From UBA8752 sp036159995 (GTDB lineage: Bacteria; Bacteroidota; Bacteroidia; Flavobacteriales_D; Sanyastnellaceae), in assembly GCA_036159995.1 (NCBI GenBank), contig JAYYEI010000015.1, forward strand, positions 1 to 64,000: a stretch of 64,000 nucleotides of DNA, written 5' to 3'. Made by a program: the position numbers and the translations under genes. Positions 18,685 to 26,926 of this stretch are shown piece by piece (position 1 is the stretch's first letter; each line of letters starts with the position of its first letter). The notes under the pieces were generated by a model. That model was not told where the DNA came from. It was given only the letters and a program-made list of their open reading frames with translations, and did not search any database.

Positions 18685-19249
18685 GTTGCCCAACGAATCA
18701 CTTTCCGAGGAAAGAACCCAACCAGCCGCTCGCCTCGGATACGGCTTGTCCACTGGGGATTCCGGAATCCCCAGTGGAGACTGCAACTGCGAGGGCAATA
18801 CCCTCGATGCCATCAACGTCTGTGGAGGCGCGTGCACAGCCGATGTGGATGCCGACGGAATCTGCGACGACGTGGACCCCTGCATCGGAGCCTACGATGC
18901 CTGCGGAGTATGCAATGGAGTGGGGGACCTGTACCAATGCGGCTGCGCCAACATTCCGGAAGGCGATTGTGACTGCAACGGCAACCAACTCGATGCCCTG
19001 GGAATCTGCGGAGGAGGGTGCGCGTCGGATGCGGACGGAGATGGAATCTGCGACGACATCGTCCAAGGCTGCACCTATCCTGAGGCGTTGAATTGCGCTG
19101 AACTGGCCGTTTTGGACGATGGAACCTGCTCATTCCTTGCACCTCCCGAACCGGATGATTGTCCGAAGGATCTGGATGGGGATGAACTCATCGGGGAGGG
19201 AGACATCTTGGCCATGCTTGCCAATTTCGGCATGATCTGTCCTGAGTAG
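18683..19249 (+). pseudogene. 5'-truncated fragment of a Cys-rich repeat surface protein
   Basis: The open frame encodes 188 residues but has only a TTG inside the tRNA terminator as a possible start, no ATG, and no signal peptide. From about residue 29 it matches the repeat modules of the large protein at 19.4 kb: IPSGDCNCEGN, DADGICDD, CGVCNG, then IPEGDCDCNGNQLDALGICGG and one GCTYPEALN...DDGTC unit. It ends in a dockerin-like acidic segment (DLDGDELIGEGDILAMLANFG). This looks like the 3' end of a lost, longer gene. A perfect 30-bp palindrome marks where the homology begins. Expression is doubtful; it could still be read as a small protein. Confidence 0.7.
18749..18778. repeat. Perfect 30-bp palindrome
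   Basis: The arm TCCACTGGGGATTCC is followed immediately by its exact reverse complement, GGAATCCCCAGTGGA, with no spacer. The right arm is coding-like repeat sequence (GIPSG), so the left arm may be an inverted copy made at a rearrangement junction. No T-tract follows it, so a terminator role is unlikely. Confidence 0.9.
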
Positions 19250-19350
19250 AATCCAATTCAACCGGATACATCTACAAATTTATCGACTGATTATAGAGTT
19301 TCGGCGGATTATTTTGACCATATTCAAGATGCCAAATCCGCTTTGCCACC

Positions 19351-22300
19351 ATGCCCTGCCGTCCGGCTTCGTCTTTCCCAACCTGCCTTTTTGGGCTCTT
19401 CATCCTTTCGACGATGTCCTTTGGCGTCCACGCCCAGGGCATCCCCTGCTTCGGAGACACCTCCAATGGTGAGTTCTCCCTGAGCGTGGAAGTCGTGGCC
19501 GACAACATCGGCCCCGTCACCAGCATCTTAGGAGAGACCACCGACCTCACTGGTTACAAGGCATACCGTTTGTACCTGAACACGGAAGGACCGACCGACA
19601 AGTTGAGTGCCGTGTATGGGGACAGTGATCGGCCACTCACGATTTCCTCCACGAGCGACTTCTTCCAACAGGAGAACTATGGAGGTGTTGTCCCGACCAC
19701 GCCGTTCTACCCCCTCCTGTTCAATGACTTTCCCGACCTCGCCTATGACAGCTGGGTCACCATCGGCATCGATCAACAACCTCAATCTGGCCAATCGGAG
19801 GTCAGCTACATCGAAGACGATGACCTGCCCTTGTCCAACTCGTTCGAGATGAATGGTGGGGCCATCGAAATGAACACCACCACGGGAGGAGCCTGGTACA
19901 TCACCGATGCTGAACTGTATTCCAATGGCGATGCGGGAGCAGACCATAAGGTTCTCCTCGCCCAGCTGACCACCCAGGGTTCCATCTCCGGACAATTGGC
20001 CCTTCAGGTATTCCGGGATGGCGAAGCCAACTCCGAGAACTGCATCCGTCCCTACCTCAGCTTCCAGTCCCATGGCTGCATGGACGCCACTGCATGCAAT
20101 TATGTTCCAACCGCCATCTTCGACGATGGCACCTGCGATTTCTGCAGCTGTCCCGATTCGGTCCAAGTTCTGACCGCGTCCTTCCCGAGTGACAGTGTTC
20201 CCGGGTATTCCCTGGAAGTGGACCTCATTGCCAACCACGACACCACGGGCGTGGCGACCGACATCTTCGGCAATCCGGACCCTCTGGCCGGAATGAAAAC
20301 CTACAGGATGTACCTCAAGGTGGACAATCCCGCCACCACGATTCTGGCCGCTTATGGCAACGACTCGGAGCCGTTGGACATCAGCTCAACCGAGCCGTTC
20401 TTCCAGAGCGTGCTGGGCCAACTCGTGGCCACAGACATCAACCCCGCCTTGTTCCCCACTTATCCTGACGTCGCTTACGACAGCTGGGTCACCATCGGAG
20501 CGGAACAAATTCCCACCGCTTACCCCGAAGGTTCGGGCTACGATGTGGTCAATGCGGCAGGAGATTGGTCCGACGCCTTCAATGCTGGGGGAGGCCTGTA
20601 TGCCAACACGGCCATCGGAGGTGTCTGGGCCGCCTTTCCTGAAACCCAGAACACCATCCCCGACGGGGACCTGAGGGTCTTGCTCGCGCAATTCACGACC
20701 GCAGGCACAATCAGCGGCACACTCGGCGTCCAGATCATTCCTTTCGACGCGCCAATCGGCGAGGATTATCGCCTTCCATTCAGCTTCACCACGGCGGGAC
20801 TGGGAGAGTATGAGCTCCTCTATCCCGAAATCTGTGACTGTGTCAACGCGGACGGGGACTATCTCTGTGACGACGAGGACAACTGCACCGACATCAACGC
20901 CTGCAACTTCTCTGATGCATCGAACGGGAACTGCCTCTATGTTGACGAATGCGGGACATGCGGAGGAACAGGCATTCCCGAGGGGGCGTGTGACTGCGAC
21001 GGCAATCAGCTTGACGCCCTCGGAATCTGTGGCGGGAATTGTGGCGCGGACGCGGATGGCAATGGGACCTGTGACGACAGCGAAGTCCAAGGATGCATGG
21101 ATCCGGAGGCAAGCAATTTCGATGCAACCGCGACCCAGGACGATGGAAGCTGTCAATTCCCCGGTTGCACGGATTCCGAAGCACAGAATTTCGATCCGGA
21201 TGCCAATGTGGATGACGGCAGTTGCGCCTATCCAGGTTGCACGGATCCCGAGGCTTGGAATTACGACGCCTCGGCCAACGTGGACAACGGCAGTTGCCAG
21301 TCCAATGCCTGTGGCGTAGATGGAGAACTGGTCATCGCCACAAACTATGCTTTCACCCCTTCAGCCTTGTCCATTCCGACAGGAGGCACGGTGGTCTGGC
21401 AGAATGAGTCCACCTCGTTCCACAATGTGAATGGAGACATCTCCTCCATCACCGGACTGTCCTTCGGCAACCCGGTTTCCTTCTCGTTGCCCAGCAGCGT
21501 CGGAAATGCAACGGGAACTTGTATGGGCAGCGTCACCTTCACCGTCCCTGGTCTCTATGCGTATGACTGCTCCATTGGCGTCCATGCCCAACTCGGGATG
21601 ACCGGAACCATCGCTGTCGGCACACCCGGATGCATGGATGCCGGAGCCTCCAATTACTCCGCAGACGCAGAATATGACGATGGCTCCTGCCTTTTCCCTG
21701 GTTGCACGGATGACGAGGCATGCAACTTCGATCAGGCAGCCAATCTCGATGACGGGACCTGCCTGTATGCCAGTGCCCCCTGCGAAGTCTGTTCGGGCGA
21801 GACGGATGGCAGCGGATCCATTCAAGACAACGATGCCGATGGCGATGGGGTCTGCGATGCCGACGAGGTGGAGGGTTGCACCGATTCATCCGCCTGCAAC
21901 TATGACGCCGATCCGACCACGGACACGGACAACACCCTCTGCGTATACCCGGATGGCAATTGCGAAACCTGCTTTGACGGTGGCGTAATCATCAATGACG
22001 CGGACGGCGACGGTGTGTGCGACGGAGACGAGGTGCCCGGATGTACGGACGAAACCGCATGCAACTTCAATCCTTTGGCTACTGACGAGGACGGGTCCTG
22101 CCTGTCCGATGACGCCCTCGGCGTCTGCGGCGGGTCCTGCACGGCCGACGCCGATGCCGATGGCATCTGCGACGACGTCGACGAATGCGTAGGTGCCCTG
22201 GATGCCTGCGGGGTCTGCAACGGACCCGGCGAGGTCTACGAGTGCGGATGTGCCGACATCCCCGAAGGTGACTGCGACTGTGACGGCAACCAGCTCGACG

Positions 22301-23067
22301 CCCTCGGTGTCTGTGGTGGGTCCTGCGCGGCTGACGCCGATGCCGATGGCATCTGCGACGACGTCGACGATTGTGTCGGTGCCCTGGACGCCTGCGGGGT
22401 CTGCAACGGACCCGGCGAGATCTACGAGTGCGGCTGCGCCGACATCCCCGAAGGTGACTGCGACTGTGACGGCAACCAACTCGATGCCCTCGGTGTCTGT
22501 GGTGGGTCCTGCGCGGCCGACGCCGATGCCGATGGCATCTGTGACTCGGATGAAATTGGAGGTTGTACAGATGAGTCAGCCTGCAACTTCGAACTGACGG
22601 CAACTGATGACGACGGCTCATGTACCTACGCCGGCCCCATTCTGGACTGCAATGGAGACTGCCTCAACGACAGTGATGGAGACGGCATCTGCGATGAGAA
22701 CGAAAACGAATGCCCGGACTACAATGGAAACGGCATCTGTGACAACCTCGATGCCTTCGGTTGCACCTACCCGGACGCGTGCAACTACGACGCGAGCGCC
22801 ACGGCAGACGATGGATCCTGCACGTATGCCGCCAATGGCTTCAACTGTGACGGAACGAGCATCGACGGCTCCAACTCATTCGCGGGATGCACCTATCCAC
22901 AAGCCCTGAACTACAGTGGTGCGGCCAGTGTGGACGATGGAAGCTGCGTCTTTGTCGGCGTCCTCGATGAAGTCGGCCCCTGTCTCTTCGATGTGTCGAA
23001 CGATGGCATCGTAAACACCCCTGACCTCCTGATTTTCCTACAATATTGGGAAGCCACTTGCGAGTGA
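19351..23067 (+). CDS. Large secreted multi-domain Cys/Asp-rich repeat protein with cupredoxin domain
   Basis: This 1238-residue protein has a signal peptide ending near VHAQ (residue 29). Two copies of an unnamed domain of about 190 residues occupy roughly 43-237 and 285-480, each with the motif AYDSWVTIG. Eleven 24-residue units of the form GC(T/M)D..A.N(Y/F)...A..DDGSC are spread from 242 to the C-terminus. A cupredoxin domain at about 653-757 carries His691, Cys740, His745 and Met750 in blue-copper spacing (CxxxxHxxxxM). Two near-identical 62-residue thrombospondin-3-like units follow. The protein ends in a dockerin/EF-hand-like segment (DVSNDGIVNTPDLLIFL). It is expected to be calcium-binding and surface-exposed, perhaps adhesive. 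The box TTATTTTG (7 of 8) at 19309-19316 is the best promoter candidate. Confidence 0.88.
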   Translation: MPCRPASSFPTCLFGLFILSTMSFGVHAQGIPCFGDTSNGEFSLSVEVVADNIGPVTSILGETTDLTGYKAYRLYLNTEGPTDKLSAVYGDSDRPLTISSTSDFFQQENYGGVVPTTPFYPLLFNDFPDLAYDSWVTIGIDQQPQSGQSEVSYIEDDDLPLSNSFEMNGGAIEMNTTTGGAWYITDAELYSNGDAGADHKVLLAQLTTQGSISGQLALQVFRDGEANSENCIRPYLSFQSHGCMDATACNYVPTAIFDDGTCDFCSCPDSVQVLTASFPSDSVPGYSLEVDLIANHDTTGVATDIFGNPDPLAGMKTYRMYLKVDNPATTILAAYGNDSEPLDISSTEPFFQSVLGQLVATDINPALFPTYPDVAYDSWVTIGAEQIPTAYPEGSGYDVVNAAGDWSDAFNAGGGLYANTAIGGVWAAFPETQNTIPDGDLRVLLAQFTTAGTISGTLGVQIIPFDAPIGEDYRLPFSFTTAGLGEYELLYPEICDCVNADGDYLCDDEDNCTDINACNFSDASNGNCLYVDECGTCGGTGIPEGACDCDGNQLDALGICGGNCGADADGNGTCDDSEVQGCMDPEASNFDATATQDDGSCQFPGCTDSEAQNFDPDANVDDGSCAYPGCTDPEAWNYDASANVDNGSCQSNACGVDGELVIATNYAFTPSALSIPTGGTVVWQNESTSFHNVNGDISSITGLSFGNPVSFSLPSSVGNATGTCMGSVTFTVPGLYAYDCSIGVHAQLGMTGTIAVGTPGCMDAGASNYSADAEYDDGSCLFPGCTDDEACNFDQAANLDDGTCLYASAPCEVCSGETDGSGSIQDNDADGDGVCDADEVEGCTDSSACNYDADPTTDTDNTLCVYPDGNCETCFDGGVIINDADGDGVCDGDEVPGCTDETACNFNPLATDEDGSCLSDDALGVCGGSCTADADADGICDDVDECVGALDACGVCNGPGEVYECGCADIPEGDCDCDGNQLDALGVCGGSCAADADADGICDDVDDCVGALDACGVCNGPGEIYECGCADIPEGDCDCDGNQLDALGVCGGSCAADADADGICDSDEIGGCTDESACNFELTATDDDGSCTYAGPILDCNGDCLNDSDGDGICDENENECPDYNGNGICDNLDAFGCTYPDACNYDASATADDGSCTYAANGFNCDGTSIDGSNSFAGCTYPQALNYSGAASVDDGSCVFVGVLDEVGPCLFDVSNDGIVNTPDLLIFLQYWEATCE
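22111..22540 (+). repeat. Coding tandem repeat, period 186 bp
   Basis: The unit starting with gacgccctcgg at 22111 recurs at 22297 and again, partially, at 22483. The copies are nearly identical at DNA level, mostly differing at synonymous positions. Each unit encodes 62 residues (GVCGGSC, DADADGICDDVD, CVGALDACGVCNGPG, CGCADIPEGDCDCDGNQLDAL). A related, more diverged unit lies in the fragment at 18.7-19.2 kb. Confidence 0.92.
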
Positions 23068-23086
23068 CCCCCAACGAACCAAACCC

Positions 23087-23674
23087 TCACGAAAGCCGCG
23101 CCCTCAACAGCGCGGCTTTCTTCTTGAGATGGGCCGGACGGTCCATTCTCTCCAAATGACGCAGCACCTCATGAAATTCATGGTCGGCACCTTGTGATTC
23201 GAGAAGGCCAGGCCGTGAAACGACCCGCTCCATGATCCGGAGGGCATGATGCAACAAGGCAGCGGGCACATCATCGAGAAACACCACCTGAGCAGCCCAC
23301 TCGAGGAGTTCTTCCAAGGCGCCGTCTGAAGGGTCGAGATGGAGCAGGGCCCTCAAACATTCCCTCTGACACCCGACGTCATCGGTGGAATGCCAAGCCT
23401 GCATGAGGCCTCGCTCGGGGTGGGTGACCATCAAGCCCCGAGAGCTGAGCAGCGCGATCACCCAGGCGGCGCGGAAGCCGCTTTTGCCCTGCAACGAAAT
23501 CGCCTGCACCATGGCCCGCTCGAGTCTGGCCGCGTGTCCCACGCCGTATTCACCGTCCAAGGCCGACCACCGGTCCATCCAAGCTGTGACCTCGGATTTG
23601 GCGGGGATGTGACCCAGCCGCTGTGTCAAAAGGGCAGGGGAGGCGAGAGGATCCTCCAGGCGGACGTCATGCAC
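23087..23674 (-). CDS. Uncharacterised alpha-helical protein
   Basis: This 195-residue protein is predicted to be almost wholly helical, with Leu/Ala-rich amphipathic segments resembling HEAT-like repeats (LEELLEWAAQVVFL, HHALRIMERVV). There is no signal peptide or catalytic motif, and I do not recognise the family. The start is GTG, supported by an AGGAGG Shine-Dalgarno sequence seven bases upstream, unusual in this window. It follows the thioredoxin-like gene by 24 bases and is probably co-transcribed with it. The final residues (KKKAALLRARLS) are encoded by the convergent terminator hairpin. Confidence 0.75.
   Translation of the reverse strand: MHDVRLEDPLASPALLTQRLGHIPAKSEVTAWMDRWSALDGEYGVGHAARLERAMVQAISLQGKSGFRAAWVIALLSSRGLMVTHPERGLMQAWHSTDDVGCQRECLRALLHLDPSDGALEELLEWAAQVVFLDDVPAALLHHALRIMERVVSRPGLLESQGADHEFHEVLRHLERMDRPAHLKKKAALLRARLS
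23091..23123. terminator. Terminator of the large repeat protein, inside the convergent gene's end
   Basis: The arms GAAAGCCGCG and CGCGGCTTTC enclose a 10-base loop and are followed by TTCTT. The hairpin is also the last codons of the minus-strand gene that stops at 23087, so in that direction it is coding sequence. Confidence 0.8.
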
Positions 23675-23681
23675 AGCTCAA

Positions 23682-23687
23682 CCTCCT
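23682..23687 (-). promoter_or_regulatory. Shine-Dalgarno sequence AGGAGG for the gene at 23674
   Basis: On the minus strand AGGAGG lies seven bases before the GTG at 23674. Most genes here lack such a site, and its position supports the GTG as start. Confidence 0.65.
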
Positions 23688-23698
23688 GTAGTGCCCTT

Positions 23699-25192
23699 TT
23701 ATTGACGGGCAGCTTCGGCTTCCTCGCGGGCAAGGATCTCGCCAATCTGCTCGGCGCCGACCTGCTTGGCGATGACCTTCTTGTCCCGGTCGAGCAGAAA
23801 CATTTTCGGCGTCGCGTAGACGTCGAACGTAGTGCGGAAATTCAAGCTCTTCAGCGTCGTCACTCCCGCCATGATGAGGGCGGTGGCACTGTCAGTCGCA
23901 TTGATCTGCGGATTGTCGGACACGTGGATCCAATCGCCGATTTTCTTCTCGCGGACGAATTCAAGCCAGGGCTCCGGTTCGAAGTCGTTGCCGATGGCAT
24001 AGATCTCAAGCCCTTTGTCGTGCCACTCCTCATACAGGGCCTCGAGCTTGGGCATCTCCTTCTTGCAATGGCCGCAGGTCGACTCCCAAATCGAGACCAA
24101 TGTGTATTTGGCGTCCACGTCGTACAGGCTGACCCAGTTCGTCTGGGATGTATCCGGCAAAATGATGTTGGGAATCCGCTCCCCGCATTGGCTGTATCGC
24201 AAATCCTCAGCCCGGTCGACCACCTTCTTCAACTGGGCTTCGCCCAACCAGTCGGCCTTGCCCGTGGCGTAGTAGCTGTCCACGAGGTTCACGAAGACCT
24301 TGTCCATGCACATCACCTGGCTCTTCTCGGCGGAGAAGGTGAAGAAGTGGACGAGGTACTTGAACATGTCCGGATCGCCCTCCGCCTTGCCGATGAGCTT
24401 GTGGACCTCGGCCAAGGCCGTGTCCGGCAACTGGGGCATGACGGTGTTCCAATATTGCTCCAGCAGCGTGTGCAAGGCCGGATCCCGAACCAAGCGACCA
24501 TCCTGGAAGTCCACGCGGGCCCAATACAGCTCCCGGAAACGATAGTACCGCCAGAGCTGCGGATTGGCCGCGTCGAGGGGAGCCTCGGGGACATCGGGCT
24601 CTCGAACCATGCGGATCATCTTGGCAAACAGGGTCTCGCCGTGCTCCTCCTGGATGCGGTCTTGCTTGGCTTCCACCTGGACGTTGAGCACCTCAAGGTC
24701 TTGAAGAAGCTGGGCCCGTTCGGCTTCGGTGAGGGTCGAATCCTTGGCTCGGGCGTCAATGGGAATGCGCTTCTCCCGCATCTCCTGGATGAAGGAGAGG
24801 TAATCGTAGAACAGCCGTGTGTCCTCGCCTTCCTGAACCTCAACGCTGCCCGGGAGGTTGGCGGCATCCGCGGTCAACGAAACCGGCTCCCCGGTGACGA
24901 TGAACTCAACGAACGCATTGCCCGGAAGCACCAGGCCGTATTTGCCCCCCTTGTCCGGCGTCGGGGACACAAAGTCGAAGCGCCCCTTCTTGCCCACTGT
25001 CGCCGTATCGGCGTAGTACATCTTGTTGCCATAGTAATTGGCCAGATAGATGGTGTCTCCCTCGGCCAAGCCGTCAATCCCGAAGGAGAGGAGAGGGTCC
25101 TTCTGGCCCGAAGCGGTGGCCGACACGAAGAGGAGGGCCACCAAAGTCAAGGCACACTGCGGGAATCGCGAAAAGGAGCGGAAATCAATCAT
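23699..25192 (-). CDS. Exported thioredoxin-like (TlpA-type) protein with long N-terminal domain
   Basis: This protein of about 497 residues has a signal peptide (LTLVALLFVSATASGQ), a DUF4369/DUF5106-like N-terminal half (GDTIYLANYYGNKMYYADT, GKYGLVLPG) and a C-terminal thioredoxin fold with the redox motif CGHC near residue 372 in SIWESTCGHCKKEMPKLE. This architecture is common in Bacteroidota, where it is thought to serve envelope thiol-disulfide exchange; the substrate is unknown. I prefer the ATG at 25192; another lies four codons upstream. A TAAATTAG box lies in the short divergent gap with the Rossmann-protein gene. Confidence 0.85.
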   Translation of the reverse strand: MIDFRSFSRFPQCALTLVALLFVSATASGQKDPLLSFGIDGLAEGDTIYLANYYGNKMYYADTATVGKKGRFDFVSPTPDKGGKYGLVLPGNAFVEFIVTGEPVSLTADAANLPGSVEVQEGEDTRLFYDYLSFIQEMREKRIPIDARAKDSTLTEAERAQLLQDLEVLNVQVEAKQDRIQEEHGETLFAKMIRMVREPDVPEAPLDAANPQLWRYYRFRELYWARVDFQDGRLVRDPALHTLLEQYWNTVMPQLPDTALAEVHKLIGKAEGDPDMFKYLVHFFTFSAEKSQVMCMDKVFVNLVDSYYATGKADWLGEAQLKKVVDRAEDLRYSQCGERIPNIILPDTSQTNWVSLYDVDAKYTLVSIWESTCGHCKKEMPKLEALYEEWHDKGLEIYAIGNDFEPEPWLEFVREKKIGDWIHVSDNPQINATDSATALIMAGVTTLKSLNFRTTFDVYATPKMFLLDRDKKVIAKQVGAEQIGEILAREEAEAARQ

Positions 25193-25215
25193 CGACGGGA
25201 GCAATGGGTGGCCGC

Positions 25216-25223
25216 TAATTTAG
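25216..25223 (+). promoter_or_regulatory. Candidate divergent promoter box (TAATTTAG)
   Basis: The sequence GCTAATTTAGC is nearly self-complementary and gives a 7-of-8 match to TAnnTTTG on both strands, between the thioredoxin-like gene and the Rossmann-protein gene. The plus-strand ATG is nine bases downstream. Confidence 0.35.
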
Positions 25224-25232
25224 CCTCAGGAT

Positions 25233-26024
25233 ATGGCTCCGGATGTGAACAAAATCTTTGATTGGGGAATCCTCGGGTGCGGCTGGCTCGGACGGGCTTG
25301 GGCGCTCGACCGGATCCAAGCAGGCGAATCCGTCTGGGGCAGTGCAAGACGCGCCCGCATCCTCTCCGAACTTCAGACAGACGGTATCCAACCCGTGGCG
25401 TTCGACGCCTCCCTCGAGGCCAACGCAGTCTGGCCCCGATGCCGGCACCTGCTCGTTGCACTCCCCCCGTCTGCAGGGGAACAGGCGTTCCAAAAAGCCG
25501 CCGCATTCAGCAACGATTGCGACTGGACCGTGCTCATCAGCAGCACCAGCGTCTACCCGGATGGCGATGGCCACCACATGGAAGACGACGCCGTGAGAAG
25601 GATCAGCCCCCACTCCGGTGTATGCCTTCTCGATGTCGAGTCCCATTTCAATGCGGCCGGGACCACCATTCTACGGGCAGGCGGCCTCTTTGGTCCTGGG
25701 CGACACCCGGGCGGTTTCCTCCGGAACCGGGACCTCATGAACCCCGCTGACCCCGTCAATATGGTCCACCTGACCGACGTGCTCAGCGCCATCGACCACG
25801 TCCAGCGGAACCGGGTCGCAGGCCCTTGCAACCTGGTGGCACCCGCCACCCGCTCCAGAGGGGACTTTTACGGGGCCGCCGGGGCCGTCGCCTTCTCAAG
25901 CCCCATTCCCATCCGTTCTGAAGGACGGCGCATTTTGTCCGACAGACTCATCGACTCCGGGTTCGCTTTCCAGCACCCGGACCCGGTGACCACCGTGGCC
26001 AACATGACCCCACCCACGCCATGA
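25233..26024 (+). CDS. NAD(P)-binding Rossmann-fold protein (YeeZ/SDR-like)
   Basis: This 263-residue protein is an atypical short-chain dehydrogenase/epimerase relative: dinucleotide-binding GILGCGWLGRAWA at residues 13-25, then LLVALPP, SSTSVYPDGDG (the Tyr region) and ILRAGGLFGPGRHP. The substrate cannot be told from sequence. It overlaps the following hydrolase by ATGA. The 5' end lies 40 bases from the divergent thioredoxin-like gene. Confidence 0.85.
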   Translation: MAPDVNKIFDWGILGCGWLGRAWALDRIQAGESVWGSARRARILSELQTDGIQPVAFDASLEANAVWPRCRHLLVALPPSAGEQAFQKAAAFSNDCDWTVLISSTSVYPDGDGHHMEDDAVRRISPHSGVCLLDVESHFNAAGTTILRAGGLFGPGRHPGGFLRNRDLMNPADPVNMVHLTDVLSAIDHVQRNRVAGPCNLVAPATRSRGDFYGAAGAVAFSSPIPIRSEGRRILSDRLIDSGFAFQHPDPVTTVANMTPPTP

Positions 26025-26911
26025 CCGTGCTCCACCGCCCCTTTCTCCTCCAGCGTGATGGAGACCGTGACCTCCATGGACGATGGCACCTGCCCGGGTC
26101 CGAGGAAAAGGGCACGGTGCTCTTCTTGCACGGATACAAGGGCTACATGGATTGGGGAGCGTGGGCACTGGTGGGCGACCATTTCGCCTCACAGGGATGG
26201 CGCTTCCTCCGCATCAACTTCTCCCACAACGGCACCACGCCGTCACGCCCCTCGGAATTCACCGATCTGGACGCCTTCGCCTCCAACACCTATTCGAGGG
26301 AGCTCAACGAAGCCACTGACGTCCTCCGCGCCCTGCGCACGCCCGGAAGCACCGAGGAGTCCCAACGTGTCGCCTCGATGCCCTTGGCCGTTGTCGGACA
26401 CAGCCGCGGCGGAGGCATTGCCTGTCTGGCCGCTGCTGAAGCGGACAAGGCACTGCGTGAACGGGAGCGGGCCGGTGTCGACTCCCTCGTGACCTGGGCC
26501 GCCGTGGCCGACTTCGGGTCCCGCTTTCCCACAGGGGAGGAGCTGAACAACTGGAAGGCCATGGGCCGTCGCGAGATCATCAACCACCGCACGCGCCAAA
26601 GGCTCCACCACAACTGGTCCTTTCACGAAGACTTCACCACCAATGAGCACCGGCTCCACATCGAATCCGCCGTTCGCCACTACCCAGGCCGGATGCTGGT
26701 CGCCCACAGCCTGGACGATGCCGCCGTCACGGTGGACCATGCCGAGCGGCTGTCTGCATGGCGAGGTCAGTCCGACCTCCTTCTGCTGGAGCAAGGCGGG
26801 CACACCTTCGGGGCATCGGAACCCTGGACGGACGCCTTTCTGCCCAACGCCATGCAGACCGTAACGCAAACGACCCTGCGCTTCCTGGAGGAAGGCAGGG
26901 CCGTTCAATGA
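26021..26911 (+). CDS. Alpha/beta hydrolase
   Basis: This 296-residue serine hydrolase has the oxyanion segment LFLHGYKGYMDWG, the nucleophile elbow GHSRGGG, an Asp in HSLDDAAV and the C-terminal His in GGHTFGA. There is no signal peptide, so it acts in the cytoplasm, probably as an esterase or dipeptidyl-hydrolase-like enzyme. It is translationally coupled to the Rossmann protein. The stop lies 15 bases from that of the convergent T9SS gene. Confidence 0.87.
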   Translation: MTVLHRPFLLQRDGDRDLHGRWHLPGSEEKGTVLFLHGYKGYMDWGAWALVGDHFASQGWRFLRINFSHNGTTPSRPSEFTDLDAFASNTYSRELNEATDVLRALRTPGSTEESQRVASMPLAVVGHSRGGGIACLAAAEADKALRERERAGVDSLVTWAAVADFGSRFPTGEELNNWKAMGRREIINHRTRQRLHHNWSFHEDFTTNEHRLHIESAVRHYPGRMLVAHSLDDAAVTVDHAERLSAWRGQSDLLLLEQGGHTFGASEPWTDAFLPNAMQTVTQTTLRFLEEGRAVQ

Positions 26912-26926
26912 GGTCAGAATCAAGAC

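Noticed and set aside
18749..18778. Palindrome as an Xer/dif site or attachment site
   Set aside because: dif sites are imperfect repeats with a central spacer, no integrase gene is nearby, and no second copy of the tRNA end was seen.
22111..22540. CRISPR-like array
   Set aside because: The repeat is a coding tandem of 186 bp without spacers, in frame with the surface protein.
23339..25261. Open frame of 640 codons antisense to the thioredoxin-like gene
   Set aside because: The CGHC-containing frame on the other strand is clearly coding; this is a shadow.
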